Shown piece after piece: positions 1 to 5,393 of a DNA stretch of 5,651 bases. Every line of letters begins with the position of its first letter. The stretch's first letter is position 1. The position numbers were made by a program, and so were the translations under genes. The notes beneath the pieces were generated by a model, which worked only from the letters and a program-made list of their open reading frames with translations, searched no databases and was not told the DNA's origin. Source of the DNA: QQUD01 sp039029915 (GTDB taxonomy: Bacteria > Chloroflexota > Anaerolineae > Promineifilales > Promineifilaceae); the NCBI GenBank assembly GCA_039029915.1, contig JBCCFD010000495.1, positions 1-5,651 of the forward strand, given 5' to 3'.

Positions 1-1
1 A

Positions 2-232
2 AAATCTAAACTCTTAAGCTATATTGCGACCTGTGCTTTGTTTTTGGCGCTCTTAACCCCATTGTTCTTACAGCCTAATGAAGCCCACAAAGCGGTGAAA
101 ACTGATGATGCTCAAACAATCGTTTTGGTTGAAGAAACTGAGCTAGCTGAAAAAGAGGATGGGCAAAGTTTTGGTAAGAGAATATCCGACCGGGGGCCTT
201 TCATTAGACAGGGGTATGGCTGGAGCGATTAG
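2..232 (+). CDS. 3' part of a small secreted protein, start outside window
   Basis: The reading frame is open from base 2 to the TAG at 230-232, giving 76 visible codons. It begins KSKLLSYIATCALFLALL, a lysine-bearing n-region followed by a hydrophobic core of about 16 residues, so the visible start is an N-terminal signal peptide or membrane anchor. A cleavage point near PNEA-HK (around visible residue 28) is plausible. The rest is about 48 residues, acidic in the middle (EETELAEKED) and ending in the aromatic tail QGYGWSD. Base 1 is A, so the codon just upstream is not ATG, GTG or TTG, and the true start lies at least two codons further left. Starting at the TTG at 38 would cut the signal peptide and has no ribosome binding site. 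No family is recognised. An exported small protein is an inference from the signal sequence. Confidence 0.6.
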   Translation, partial: KSKLLSYIATCALFLALLTPLFLQPNEAHKAVKTDDAQTIVLVEETELAEKEDGQSFGKRISDRGPFIRQGYGWSD

Positions 233-233
233 T

Positions 234-253
234 ACTTTGTTACCAAAGTTTTT
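234..253 (+). terminator. Weak intrinsic terminator after the small secreted protein gene
   Basis: ACTTTG (234-239) pairs perfectly with CAAAGT (244-249) across the loop TTAC, and four T residues follow (250-253). It starts 2 nt after the stop codon. The stem is only 6 bp with two G-C pairs, so it would be a weak terminator. The stronger hairpin at 334-369 may be the effective end. Confidence 0.45.
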
Positions 254-333
254 AAGTATTCCTTCTCTGGAAGAAGTTTAATTGTCTTTTGTAACGGAAT
301 ATTAGAGTCTAATTGAGTAAATTTGTATTGAGT

Positions 334-369
334 AAGGTGGCTTTTGAATAGCCGCCTTTTTTGTTTTTT
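334..369 (+). terminator. Strong rho-independent terminator
   Basis: AAGGTGGCT (334-342) pairs with AGCCGCCTT (350-358) as a 9-bp stem containing one T-G wobble, with a 7-nt loop. A T-rich tail (TTTTTTGTTTTTT, 357-369) follows. This is a textbook intrinsic terminator on the + strand. It insulates the helicase promoter just downstream from upstream transcription. It also shows that the longer helicase reading frame opening at the TTG at 344 begins inside a terminator loop and is not the real start. Confidence 0.85.
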
Positions 370-391
370 ACCATCCTCAACAGTCTGTTTC

Positions 392-407
392 TGGTACAAT
401 ACCGGAA
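392..407 (+). promoter_or_regulatory. Extended -10 promoter of the helicase gene, probably leaderless
   Basis: TGGTACAAT at 392-400 matches an extended -10 element (TG-N-TACAAT). Its last base is 6 nt before the ATG at 407, so transcription would start at or within a base or two of the start codon. There is no Shine-Dalgarno sequence and no good -35 box at 372-377, which fits an extended -10 promoter driving a leaderless mRNA. The start site itself is inferred. Confidence 0.5.
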
Positions 408-2743
408 TGACTGCTTACCTAGAAACTTTGAATGAACAACAAAAAACGGCCGTTTCTGCACCGCTGGGTCCCCTGCTTGTTTTGGCAGGACCGGGTAGCG
501 GCAAAACGCGTGTTTTAACTCATCGGATAGTCTATTTGATCCAAGAGATGGGCATCGAGCCGTGGCGCATTATGGCGGTAACGTTCACCAATAAAGCATC
601 AAAAGAAATGCGCTATCGCATCGAAGAGTTGCTAGGTGGACAGCCCCGTGGGTTGACAATGGGCACCTTCCACGCTACTTGCGCCCGCATTTTGCGTCAG
701 GAAACAGAAAGCTTACTTTACTACGGCAAAGATTTTGTGATTTTCGACACAACCGACCAGCTTCAAGTGGTCAAGCAATCCCTCAAAGACCTCAATTTAG
801 ACGATAAAAAGTTTCGGCCAAATAAGATGCTCAATGGCATAAGCAGCGCTAAGAACGAGATGATTACGCCCGATCTTTATGCCTCAACAAACTATATTTC
901 AGAGATTAATAAGCGGGTTTACGAGCGTTATCAAGAAATCCTTGTTGCTAATAACGCTATGGATTTTGATGATTTGCTGATGATCACGGTTGAACTGCTT
1001 GATACGGTACCAGAAGTCTTGCAAAAATATCAGGAGCGCTACCAATATATCTTGGTTGACGAGTTTCAAGATACCAACACGGCCCAGTATGGTTTACTGC
1101 GAAGATTAGCTGCCGTGCACAATAACATCTTGGCTGTGGGGGATTCTGACCAGTCAATTTATAAATGGCGTGGGGCTGATTATCGCAATATTGGCCGATT
1201 CCGTGAGACTTATCCCACTGCAAACATGATTTTGCTCGAGCAAAACTATCGCTCTACCCAAATTATTCTTGACGCCGCCAAAGCGATCATTTCTCACAAC
1301 AGCAATCGGGTGCACAAAGATCTGTTTACCGAACGAAAGGGCGGCGAGAAAATTGTGCTTCGTGAAGCGTACGACGAGCAAGACGAGGCTGAGACGATTG
1401 TGAGCACCATTCAGGGGTTGATGATTAACGGCCGTTCTCCCGGAGATTGTGCCGTCATGTATCGTACCAATGCCCAATCTCGCAGCCTTGAAGAGGCATT
1501 TGTGCGTATGGGTCTACCTTACCGGCTTGTTGGCGCGACCCAATTTTATAAAAGACGTGAAGTCAAAGATATTATCGCCTACATGCGCTTGGTTCATAAT
1601 CCGCTGGATCAAATTAGCTTTGCGCGGGTCATCAACACACCAACGCGGGGCATCGGCAATAAATCTCAGCAGGATTTACGCGAGTGGGGCCTGCTTAATC
1701 AAATGCAACCTGCGGAAGCGACCGTTCGTTTGGCCACTGACCCTGCTATTCAGCATCCGTTTCGAGCAAGAGCGTTCAAAGCCCTCTCTAATTTTGGGGA
1801 GATGCTTAGCGCGTGGATTCAACTGCGGGATCAGGTGAGCGTTAGCGAGCTTATGGACCTTATTTTGGAACAAACGGGGTATCGCGCCTATATCGATGAC
1901 GACACTGAAGAGGGCCGCGAGCGGTGGGACAACGTGCAGGAACTGCGCAATGTGGCCGTTTTAGCCAAAGATAAAACGCTCACCGAATTTTTGGAAGAGG
2001 TATCGCTCGTTGCTGAGACAGATGATTTAGATGAAACGATTAATGCAGCTACGCTTTTGACGCTTCACGCAGCCAAAGGGTTGGAATTTCCGGTTGTCTT
2101 CCTCGCCGGGCTTGAAGATGGCGTGTTGCCACACAGCCGCTCCTTTGATGATATGGAATCGATGGCGGAAGAGCGGCGACTTTTTTACGTCGGTGTGACG
2201 CGCGCCAAAGACAAAATCTTTTTATCGCACGCCTTCCGACGCACCTTTTTTGGCGAAACAGAGGTCTCAATTCCGTCCCGCTTCTTACGCGATATTCCAA
2301 TCGAACTCGTGGAAGGGGGGAATGCGGAACAGCGGCGTAAGAAGACAGTCAAAAAAGCCAGCACTTGGAATTGGAACTCTGGTAATTCTTCTAATTCGAA
2401 TCGCTCAGGTAGCCGGATTCAACGGCGCTCAGGCGGCACTAAACCCAGCTATGCCGTACGAAGAAAACGCTCAGAAACGCGCCCCACGACAAAAGGGGGA
2501 ATCATACCGCCTAAACGGCCGTTGCCAACGCCAAAGCATCAAGAACCTGAAACCGAAGCGCCTCGCGGTCCTGTAACGGCCCAGTACCAAACGGGGCAGC
2601 GCGTTCGCCACGCCAAGTTTGGTGAGGGCACCGTGATAGAGTCTCGTCTAACGGGGAATGATGAAGAGGTCAGTGTTGCTTTTGCGGGTGTTGGCATCAA
2701 GCGACTGGCCGCGAGTTATGCCAAGCTTGAGGTTGTTGAATGA
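407..2743 (+). CDS. pcrA: ATP-dependent 3'-5' DNA helicase PcrA/UvrD (SF1A)
   Basis: This 778-residue protein is full length for PcrA/UvrD, a cytosolic helicase that unwinds DNA 3'-5' in nucleotide excision and mismatch repair, in restart of stalled forks and in removal of recombinase filaments. All SF1A motifs are visible: Q motif (LNEQQ, 8-12), Walker A GPGSGKT (28-34), Ia (AVTFTNKAS, 57-65), Ib GTFHA (86-90), Walker B VDEFQDT (217-223), III (GDSDQSIYKWRGA, 245-257), IV QNYRST (279-284), V (TLHAAKGLEFPVVF, 552-565) and VI (FYVGVTRAKD, 593-602). Residues about 640-722 form a basic, Ser/Asn/Pro-rich linker. Residues 724-777 form the C-terminal Tudor-like domain (RVRHAKFGEGTV), which in PcrA contacts RNA polymerase. 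The ATG at 407 was chosen because the Q motif follows at normal distance and the upstream in-frame TTG (344) lies in a terminator. pcrA and uvrD cannot be separated by name from sequence alone. Confidence 0.96.
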   Translation: MTAYLETLNEQQKTAVSAPLGPLLVLAGPGSGKTRVLTHRIVYLIQEMGIEPWRIMAVTFTNKASKEMRYRIEELLGGQPRGLTMGTFHATCARILRQETESLLYYGKDFVIFDTTDQLQVVKQSLKDLNLDDKKFRPNKMLNGISSAKNEMITPDLYASTNYISEINKRVYERYQEILVANNAMDFDDLLMITVELLDTVPEVLQKYQERYQYILVDEFQDTNTAQYGLLRRLAAVHNNILAVGDSDQSIYKWRGADYRNIGRFRETYPTANMILLEQNYRSTQIILDAAKAIISHNSNRVHKDLFTERKGGEKIVLREAYDEQDEAETIVSTIQGLMINGRSPGDCAVMYRTNAQSRSLEEAFVRMGLPYRLVGATQFYKRREVKDIIAYMRLVHNPLDQISFARVINTPTRGIGNKSQQDLREWGLLNQMQPAEATVRLATDPAIQHPFRARAFKALSNFGEMLSAWIQLRDQVSVSELMDLILEQTGYRAYIDDDTEEGRERWDNVQELRNVAVLAKDKTLTEFLEEVSLVAETDDLDETINAATLLTLHAAKGLEFPVVFLAGLEDGVLPHSRSFDDMESMAEERRLFYVGVTRAKDKIFLSHAFRRTFFGETEVSIPSRFLRDIPIELVEGGNAEQRRKKTVKKASTWNWNSGNSSNSNRSGSRIQRRSGGTKPSYAVRRKRSETRPTTKGGIIPPKRPLPTPKHQEPETEAPRGPVTAQYQTGQRVRHAKFGEGTVIESRLTGNDEEVSVAFAGVGIKRLAASYAKLEVVE

Positions 2744-2744
2744 G

Positions 2745-2823
2745 AGATTGGGGGATTGGTTGATTGAGGATTGGAGATTAGGGGATTGGAGATTAAGAAA
2801 TTAAGAAATTGAGTCATTAGGAA
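2745..2823 (+). repeat. C-free degenerate 7-8 nt tandem repeats after the helicase gene
   Basis: Immediately after the helicase stop, the + strand is built of short units of the type GGATTGG, GATTAGG and AAATTAAG. GGATTGGAGATTA is perfectly repeated at 2768-2780 and 2783-2795 (period 15), and ATTAAGAA then repeats with period 8. No C occurs on this strand from 2727 to 2814. The block is noncoding as far as can be seen. Slippage-driven intergenic repeats of this style are known in several bacterial phyla, and no function is claimed. Confidence 0.7.
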
Positions 2824-2857
2824 GATTTGCTATGGGATTGTTTAACCGTTCGTAAAC

Positions 2858-2949
2858 ATCTTGCCACAATACCCCCAATTACTAAAGATAAATGACGAAT
2901 AACCTCCCCAAACCCTCACCATAAACTAACACAATTCCAATCAAATCCA
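2858..2949. other. C-rich, G-poor counterpart stretch in the same spacer
   Basis: This half of the 223-bp spacer is nearly free of G on the + strand, with no G at all from 2898 to 2949. It can fold back on the G-rich block: CCCCCAAT (2872-2879) is complementary to ATTGGGGG (2747-2754), and pairing continues for four more bases past a single bulged A. No gene is seen here. A small inverted repeat GTTTA/TAAAC (2840-2844 and 2853-2857) precedes it. Confidence 0.45.
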
Positions 2950-2951
2950 GT

Positions 2952-2966
2952 TAAAATACCTTCATT
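2952..2966 (+). promoter_or_regulatory. -10-like box just upstream of the NYN gene
   Basis: TAAAAT (2952-2957) lies 9 nt before the ATG at 2967, and no Shine-Dalgarno sequence is present. A leader of only two or three bases is implied, repeating the arrangement seen at the helicase gene. The -35 region is unconvincing, and AT-rich sequence makes chance matches common. Confidence 0.4.
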
Positions 2967-3617
2967 ATGCACTACTTGATCGACGGACATAATTTGATAG
3001 GCAAAATGCCGGATATTTCGTTAGCAGACCCTGATGATGAAGTTCAGTTGGTGTTCCGTTTGCGTGGCTGGACGGCTCAGCGCAAGAAGCGAAAAGTCAC
3101 GGTTATTTTTGACGGTGGCTTGCCGGGTGGTAAGGATGTCAAGCTATCGACCCCGTCGGTTCGGGTTATTTTTGCTCAAGAAGGACGAACAGCAGATTCA
3201 CTGCTCATTGCTCGCATATTCAAGGCAAAAAATCCGGGGGAATTTACGGCCGTTTCGAGTGATAATCAAATTATTGAAGCCGCCAAGCAAAAGCGAATGC
3301 CGCTCCTTAAGTCTGAAAATTTTGTCATGAAAATGGGGCAGCAAGCGATAGAAAAGCGAATTATGGATACGGCCGTTGAGGATAAAACGCCTCACGTTTC
3401 CCAAGAAGAAGTGAACGAATGGCTTGAACTTTTTGGCCCCGTTCCTGAACGTCCACCAGCCCCCAAACCCACCAAAAAGAAAAAACTGGTTGCCAAACAA
3501 ACTGCCCAACAGCGTAAAAAAGCGTTTGCCAAAAAAGATTGGAGCAAAGCCAAACATGACGATGTGTCACTCTCTGATGACGATATATCAGAATGGCTCG
3601 ATCTGTTTGGCGGCTAA
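2967..3617 (+). CDS. YacP/Rae1-like NYN-domain ribonuclease with C-terminal extension
   Basis: The first 135 or so of 216 residues form an NYN (PIN-like) nuclease domain of the YacP type: YLIDGHNLIG (3-12), the central strand VTVIFDGGLPGG (44-55), the RTADSLL helix (74-80) and VSSDNQII (96-103). Acidic residues D6, D49, D77 and D99 are the expected metal-binding set. The best-studied relative, Rae1 of Bacillus subtilis, cleaves mRNA in the ribosomal A site, so RNA cleavage linked to translation is the likely role by homology. It is longer than Rae1 because of an extension in which a 13-residue motif (S-x-x-x-[VI]-x-EWL-x-LFG) occurs at 145-157 and again at 203-215. A Pro/Lys-rich linker (158-198) separates the copies. 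The ATG at 2967 directly precedes the first strand of the domain. It appears to be transcribed alone. Confidence 0.85.
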   Translation: MHYLIDGHNLIGKMPDISLADPDDEVQLVFRLRGWTAQRKKRKVTVIFDGGLPGGKDVKLSTPSVRVIFAQEGRTADSLLIARIFKAKNPGEFTAVSSDNQIIEAAKQKRMPLLKSENFVMKMGQQAIEKRIMDTAVEDKTPHVSQEEVNEWLELFGPVPERPPAPKPTKKKKLVAKQTAQQRKKAFAKKDWSKAKHDDVSLSDDDISEWLDLFGG

Positions 3618-3630
3618 CACTTTACGCCAA
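3607..3630 (+). other. Hairpin overlapping the NYN stop codon
   Basis: TTGGCG (3607-3612) pairs perfectly with CGCCAA (3625-3630) across a 12-nt loop that contains the stop codon. There is no T-run, so it is not a clear intrinsic terminator, although it could stabilise the 3' end of the mRNA. Confidence 0.3.
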
Positions 3631-3743
3631 CGTATTAACCTTCCTATAAACAACCAAAGTAATCTAACATGTAAATCACTAAAATTGGCCCTGACCGGTG
3701 TCTCACTGCGTCACTTCCGTACATATGCGCTCTTAGCATTATC

Positions 3744-3793
3744 TTGAGCGGGGATGATTATCCCACTCAAATTGGTAAGTAAGGAAATACCAA
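3744..3793 (+). promoter_or_regulatory. Two adjacent stem-loops upstream of the lipoprotein gene
   Basis: The first stem-loop is TTGAG-CG-GGGAT-GATT-ATCCC-A-CTCAA (3744-3770): ten base pairs with a small internal loop and a 4-nt apical loop. The second begins one base later, with TTGGTA (3772-3777) pairing with TACCAA (3788-3793) and a purine-rich loop containing AAGGAA. Neither has a T-tract. They lie 32-81 nt before the start codon, so a role in the 5' untranslated region or as an operator is possible. The 207-bp spacer 3618-3824 holds no gene that I can see. Confidence 0.4.
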
Positions 3794-3805
3794 AAATAAA
3801 CAAGC

Positions 3806-3811
3806 AGGTGA
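3806..3811 (+). promoter_or_regulatory. Probable ribosome binding site of the lipoprotein gene
   Basis: AGGTGA lies 13 nt upstream of the ATG at 3825. The spacing is longer than ideal. It still supports this start over the internal ATG codons at residues 14 and 18, which would remove the charged n-region of the signal peptide. Confidence 0.4.
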
Positions 3812-3824
3812 AATCCGAATTATC

Positions 3825-4388
3825 ATGATTGCAATACGAAAATTCAAGCTAATAATTATTTTTATGAGTATTGGTATGTCTCTATACGCTTGCAAACCTC
3901 AAACGCAAAGCTTCTCCTCTAATACTCTTGGTTTAAGCTTCGAATATCCAAATAGTTGGCATTTGGGCGATGATAATCAAGACAATACTCTTAATTTAGA
4001 ATATGAAGTTGACCGCTTGGTTGAGGCAAGGATATACATTCAAGTAGATGACCTACAGTCAAAAAATTATACGCTTCTAGACTACTACAATGAAAAAAAC
4101 CCTTTTGCACAAATTTCAAATTCTCAGTTCACTTACTCAATGATTCAAGCACCAGAAATAATTGATGAATATCAATACGAAACGCTTTTTACATCTGGTG
4201 TTTTTGAAGGTCAATTTGAAATAGGAGGCGTGCCGCTTTTAAGCGTTGATTATATAGAAACTTTAGTGATGAAATCTAGTAATAAAATAATTCTAATCGG
4301 AATCAGTTATCGTGGGATGGAAGCCGATCCTAAAATCGCAAATTCGGTTAGAAGCATCGTTGATAGCATTATTATCACAGACCCTTAG
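3825..4388 (+). CDS. Lipoprotein with PsbP/Mog1-like domain
   Basis: The 187-residue product starts with a lipoprotein signal: positive residues R5, K6 and K8, a hydrophobic core (LIIIFMSIGMSLYA) and the lipobox LYAC, with Cys23 as the acylated residue. The mature protein would be membrane-anchored and face outward. LGLSFEYPNSWHL (about 35-47) followed by alternating strands, ending with a helix like SVRSIVDSIII (about 174-184), recalls the PsbP/Mog1/DUF1795 fold of many small bacterial lipoproteins. That fold rarely reveals a specific function, and none is assigned. The gene is clearly more AT-rich than the helicase and nuclease genes. It stands alone and is followed by a terminator-like structured repeat (4408-4466). 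The lipoprotein call is confident; the domain call is by resemblance only. Confidence 0.8.
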   Translation: MIAIRKFKLIIIFMSIGMSLYACKPQTQSFSSNTLGLSFEYPNSWHLGDDNQDNTLNLEYEVDRLVEARIYIQVDDLQSKNYTLLDYYNEKNPFAQISNSQFTYSMIQAPEIIDEYQYETLFTSGVFEGQFEIGGVPLLSVDYIETLVMKSSNKIILIGISYRGMEADPKIANSVRSIVDSIIITDP

Positions 4389-4407
4389 CTGAGGCGAGGC
4401 CCTAGCA

Positions 4408-4466
4408 GTAGAAAGGTCTGTGACGTGGCCTGTCTTTTAGACTGCGCCACTTTCTTGTCCAAAACA
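4408..4466 (+). repeat. Structured intergenic repeat, copy A (left part); possible terminator
   Basis: This 59-nt segment aligns without gaps to 5394-5452, with 40 of 59 identical bases. It folds as GTGGC-CT-GTCT-TTT-AGAC-TGC-GCCAC (4425-4450) and is followed by TTTCTTGT, so it could also end transcription of the lipoprotein gene. The flanking AGGTCT (4414-4419) is complementary to AGACCT at 4729-4734, on the far side of about 260 bp of extra DNA. Confidence 0.65.
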
Positions 4467-4727
4467 TTCTTTGTACCTCATTGGCTTTGGTTAGCATCTA
4501 AAAGGGTCACCTTTCTGCAAATAGTCGCAAAAAGCCAAAAAAGAACCGTAGATAAAAGCACATTAGATTCAACCCCCAAACCTGGCAACCAATTGTCGAA
4601 GGTGAGTCGGCATGAATTTTGTAACTTTCTAAGTGTAGATTGTGCGGCAAATGAGCGTACGCGGGTATTGAAAAGAATAGCGGATGCCAAGAGGTGGCCC
4701 AGCAAGACGACGGCCACAGTCGAAAAG
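4467..4727. other. Extra 260 bp inside repeat copy A; inverted repeats, no convincing gene
   Basis: Copy B of the repeat has a single base where copy A has this segment. It contains nested inverted repeats: TTGGCTTT (4481-4488) with AAAGCCAA (4531-4538) encloses AAAGG-GTCA-CCTTT (4501-4514). A separate hairpin GTGGCC/GGCCAC (4694-4699 and 4712-4717, 12-nt loop) lies near its right end. Open frames exist on both strands (4425-4751 plus, 4478-4777 minus), but neither looks like a protein. A small inserted element or a structured RNA is possible. Confidence 0.4.
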
Positions 4728-4743
4728 AAGACCTCGCTAGAAC
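4728..4743 (+). repeat. Structured intergenic repeat, copy A (right part)
   Basis: This 16-nt segment (AAGACCTCGCTAGAAC) matches 5454-5469 at 14 of 16 positions and supplies the closing strand of the outer stem. It ends 12 nt before the SUKH gene start codon. Confidence 0.55.
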
Positions 4744-4755
4744 TAAAGTAAAAAT
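4744..4755 (+). promoter_or_regulatory. -10-like box directly upstream of the SUKH gene
   Basis: TAAAGT (4744-4749) lies 6 nt before the ATG at 4756, in the same position as TACAAT before the helicase gene, and there is no Shine-Dalgarno sequence. A leaderless transcript is suggested, though the AT-rich context weakens the case. Confidence 0.3.
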
Positions 4756-5289
4756 ATGAAACTAGAAAATCTAACAAAAAAATTCAAAAAAAACATTAAG
4801 TGGAAATTTTCCGCCCCTAAAGGTGTTCCTCATATACCAAAAGGGCTTTCTGAGTTAAGTATATCTTTTCCTTCAGATTACTTGAAATTTTGGGAGTTAT
4901 GTGGTGGATTAGATTATAAATTCGAGAAAGATGAAGATTTGTGCCTATCGGTTCTTTCACCATCTGAATCAGGCTGGGCTGTAGGGGAAATTTTTAGCGG
5001 ATTTGGATATGTGACAGGAATGTTTCCGCATAAAAATGAATATACTTGGTACTGGTATCTTATTGGAAGGGGCGATACCGATGATTATTACTTAATGGAT
5101 TTAGCTCCAGAAAGATTAGGATACTGTTATTTTGCAAATTTTTACTTTTTTGGCCACCCTCACCATACGAGCTTGGTTTCCTATAATTTCCAAGATTTCC
5201 TTATAGAAATATATAGAGCTGGTGAAATGGGGGAGGAGTGGTTGGAACTTATAGAAGAAGGTGAAAAATTAGCTTCAATTTTAGCATAA
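4756..5289 (+). CDS. SUKH (SMI1/KNR4) family protein, putative immunity protein
   Basis: This 177-residue protein has no signal peptide and should be cytosolic. It shows the SUKH pattern: a basic N-terminus, SFPSDYLKFWELCGG (37-51, the usual P-x-x-Y-x-x-F...GG helix), an aromatic strand WYWYLIGRGDTDDYYLMDL (98-116), then YFANFYFFGHP and a final helix SYNFQDFLIEIYRAG (142-156). Many SUKH proteins neutralise toxins of contact-dependent or polymorphic toxin systems, so immunity is the likely role by family. No cognate toxin gene lies in the window. An acidic helical tail (EEWLELIEEGEKL, 160-172) follows the domain. The ATG at 4756 is the first start after an in-frame TAA at 4744. The gene is AT-rich and is bracketed by two copies of a structured repeat, which suggests an exchangeable accessory gene. 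Confidence 0.8.
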   Translation: MKLENLTKKFKKNIKWKFSAPKGVPHIPKGLSELSISFPSDYLKFWELCGGLDYKFEKDEDLCLSVLSPSESGWAVGEIFSGFGYVTGMFPHKNEYTWYWYLIGRGDTDDYYLMDLAPERLGYCYFANFYFFGHPHHTSLVSYNFQDFLIEIYRAGEMGEEWLELIEEGEKLASILA

Positions 5290-5393
5290 TACTTTCCCGA
5301 GCTGTTAAAAGACTATCAAGTAGCCATGTGGAGAAGCTTTGCCTCAGCTTTGGGAAGGTCTTCTTGATGTGTTTTGGCCAGTGTCTCTTAGTT
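5290..5393 (+). other. Noncoding spacer after the SUKH gene with a partial duplication
   Basis: No gene is seen. The segment AAGGTCTT...TGTG...TTGG...AGTGT at 5355-5384 resembles 5399-5425 in repeat copy B, with two small gaps, so it may be a decayed tandem duplication of the left half of that repeat. AAGCT (5334-5338) and AGCTT (5346-5350) form a short hairpin without a T-run. No clear terminator for the SUKH gene is visible before copy B. Confidence 0.35.

Larger units (their letters stand above)
446..3376. repeat. Dispersed palindrome ACGGCCGT, five copies (HIP1-like)
   Basis: The perfect 8-bp palindrome ACGGCCGT occurs at 446-453 (within the 12-bp palindrome 444-455), 1428-1435, 2515-2522, 3246-3253 and 3369-3376. 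All five continue with T. Within the helicase gene the copies fall in three different reading phases, encoding T-A-V, N-G-R and K-R-P-L, so protein sequence alone does not explain them. Random expectation for one 8-mer in 5.65 kb is about 0.1. None lies beyond 3376. The span given here covers the first to the last copy, not a continuous repeat. Confidence 0.65.

Noticed and set aside
344..406. N-terminal extension of the helicase by 21 codons from a TTG at 344
   Set aside because: The TTG lies in the loop of a strong terminator, the extension is translated terminator and promoter sequence, and the ATG at 407 puts the Q motif at its usual distance from the N-terminus.
1154..1477. Antisense open frames within the helicase and NYN genes, for example 984-1223, 1154-1477, 2049-2300 and 3198-3557
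   Set aside because: They are shadows of well-supported genes on the + strand, with no ribosome binding sites or recognisable domains.
2745..2823. The short repeats as a CRISPR array
   Set aside because: Units are 7-15 nt, degenerate and without unique spacers of regular length, so they do not form a CRISPR array.
4425..4751. 108-codon + strand open frame from a GTG between the lipoprotein and SUKH genes
   Set aside because: It starts inside the hairpin of the structured repeat, has no ribosome binding site, lacks protein-like composition or a known family, and its frame is not kept in repeat copy B.
4478..4777. 99-codon - strand open frame with hydrophobic stretches
   Set aside because: It overlaps the start of the SUKH gene on the opposite strand and the inverted repeats. 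Its hydrophobicity follows from AT-rich sequence, and no signal for translation is seen.
5233..5274. EEWLELIEEG in the SUKH protein as a third copy of the NYN EWL-LFG motif
   Set aside because: Only the short EWLEL string is shared, without the LFG ending or spacing. It is an ordinary acidic helix and likely coincidence.
4387..5349. Inverted repeat AGCTGAGGC at 4387-4395 and 5341-5349 as ends of a mobile element around the SUKH gene
   Set aside because: A 9-bp perfect core (12 of 14 extended) is expected about once or twice by chance over 1 kb, and there is no target duplication or transposase.
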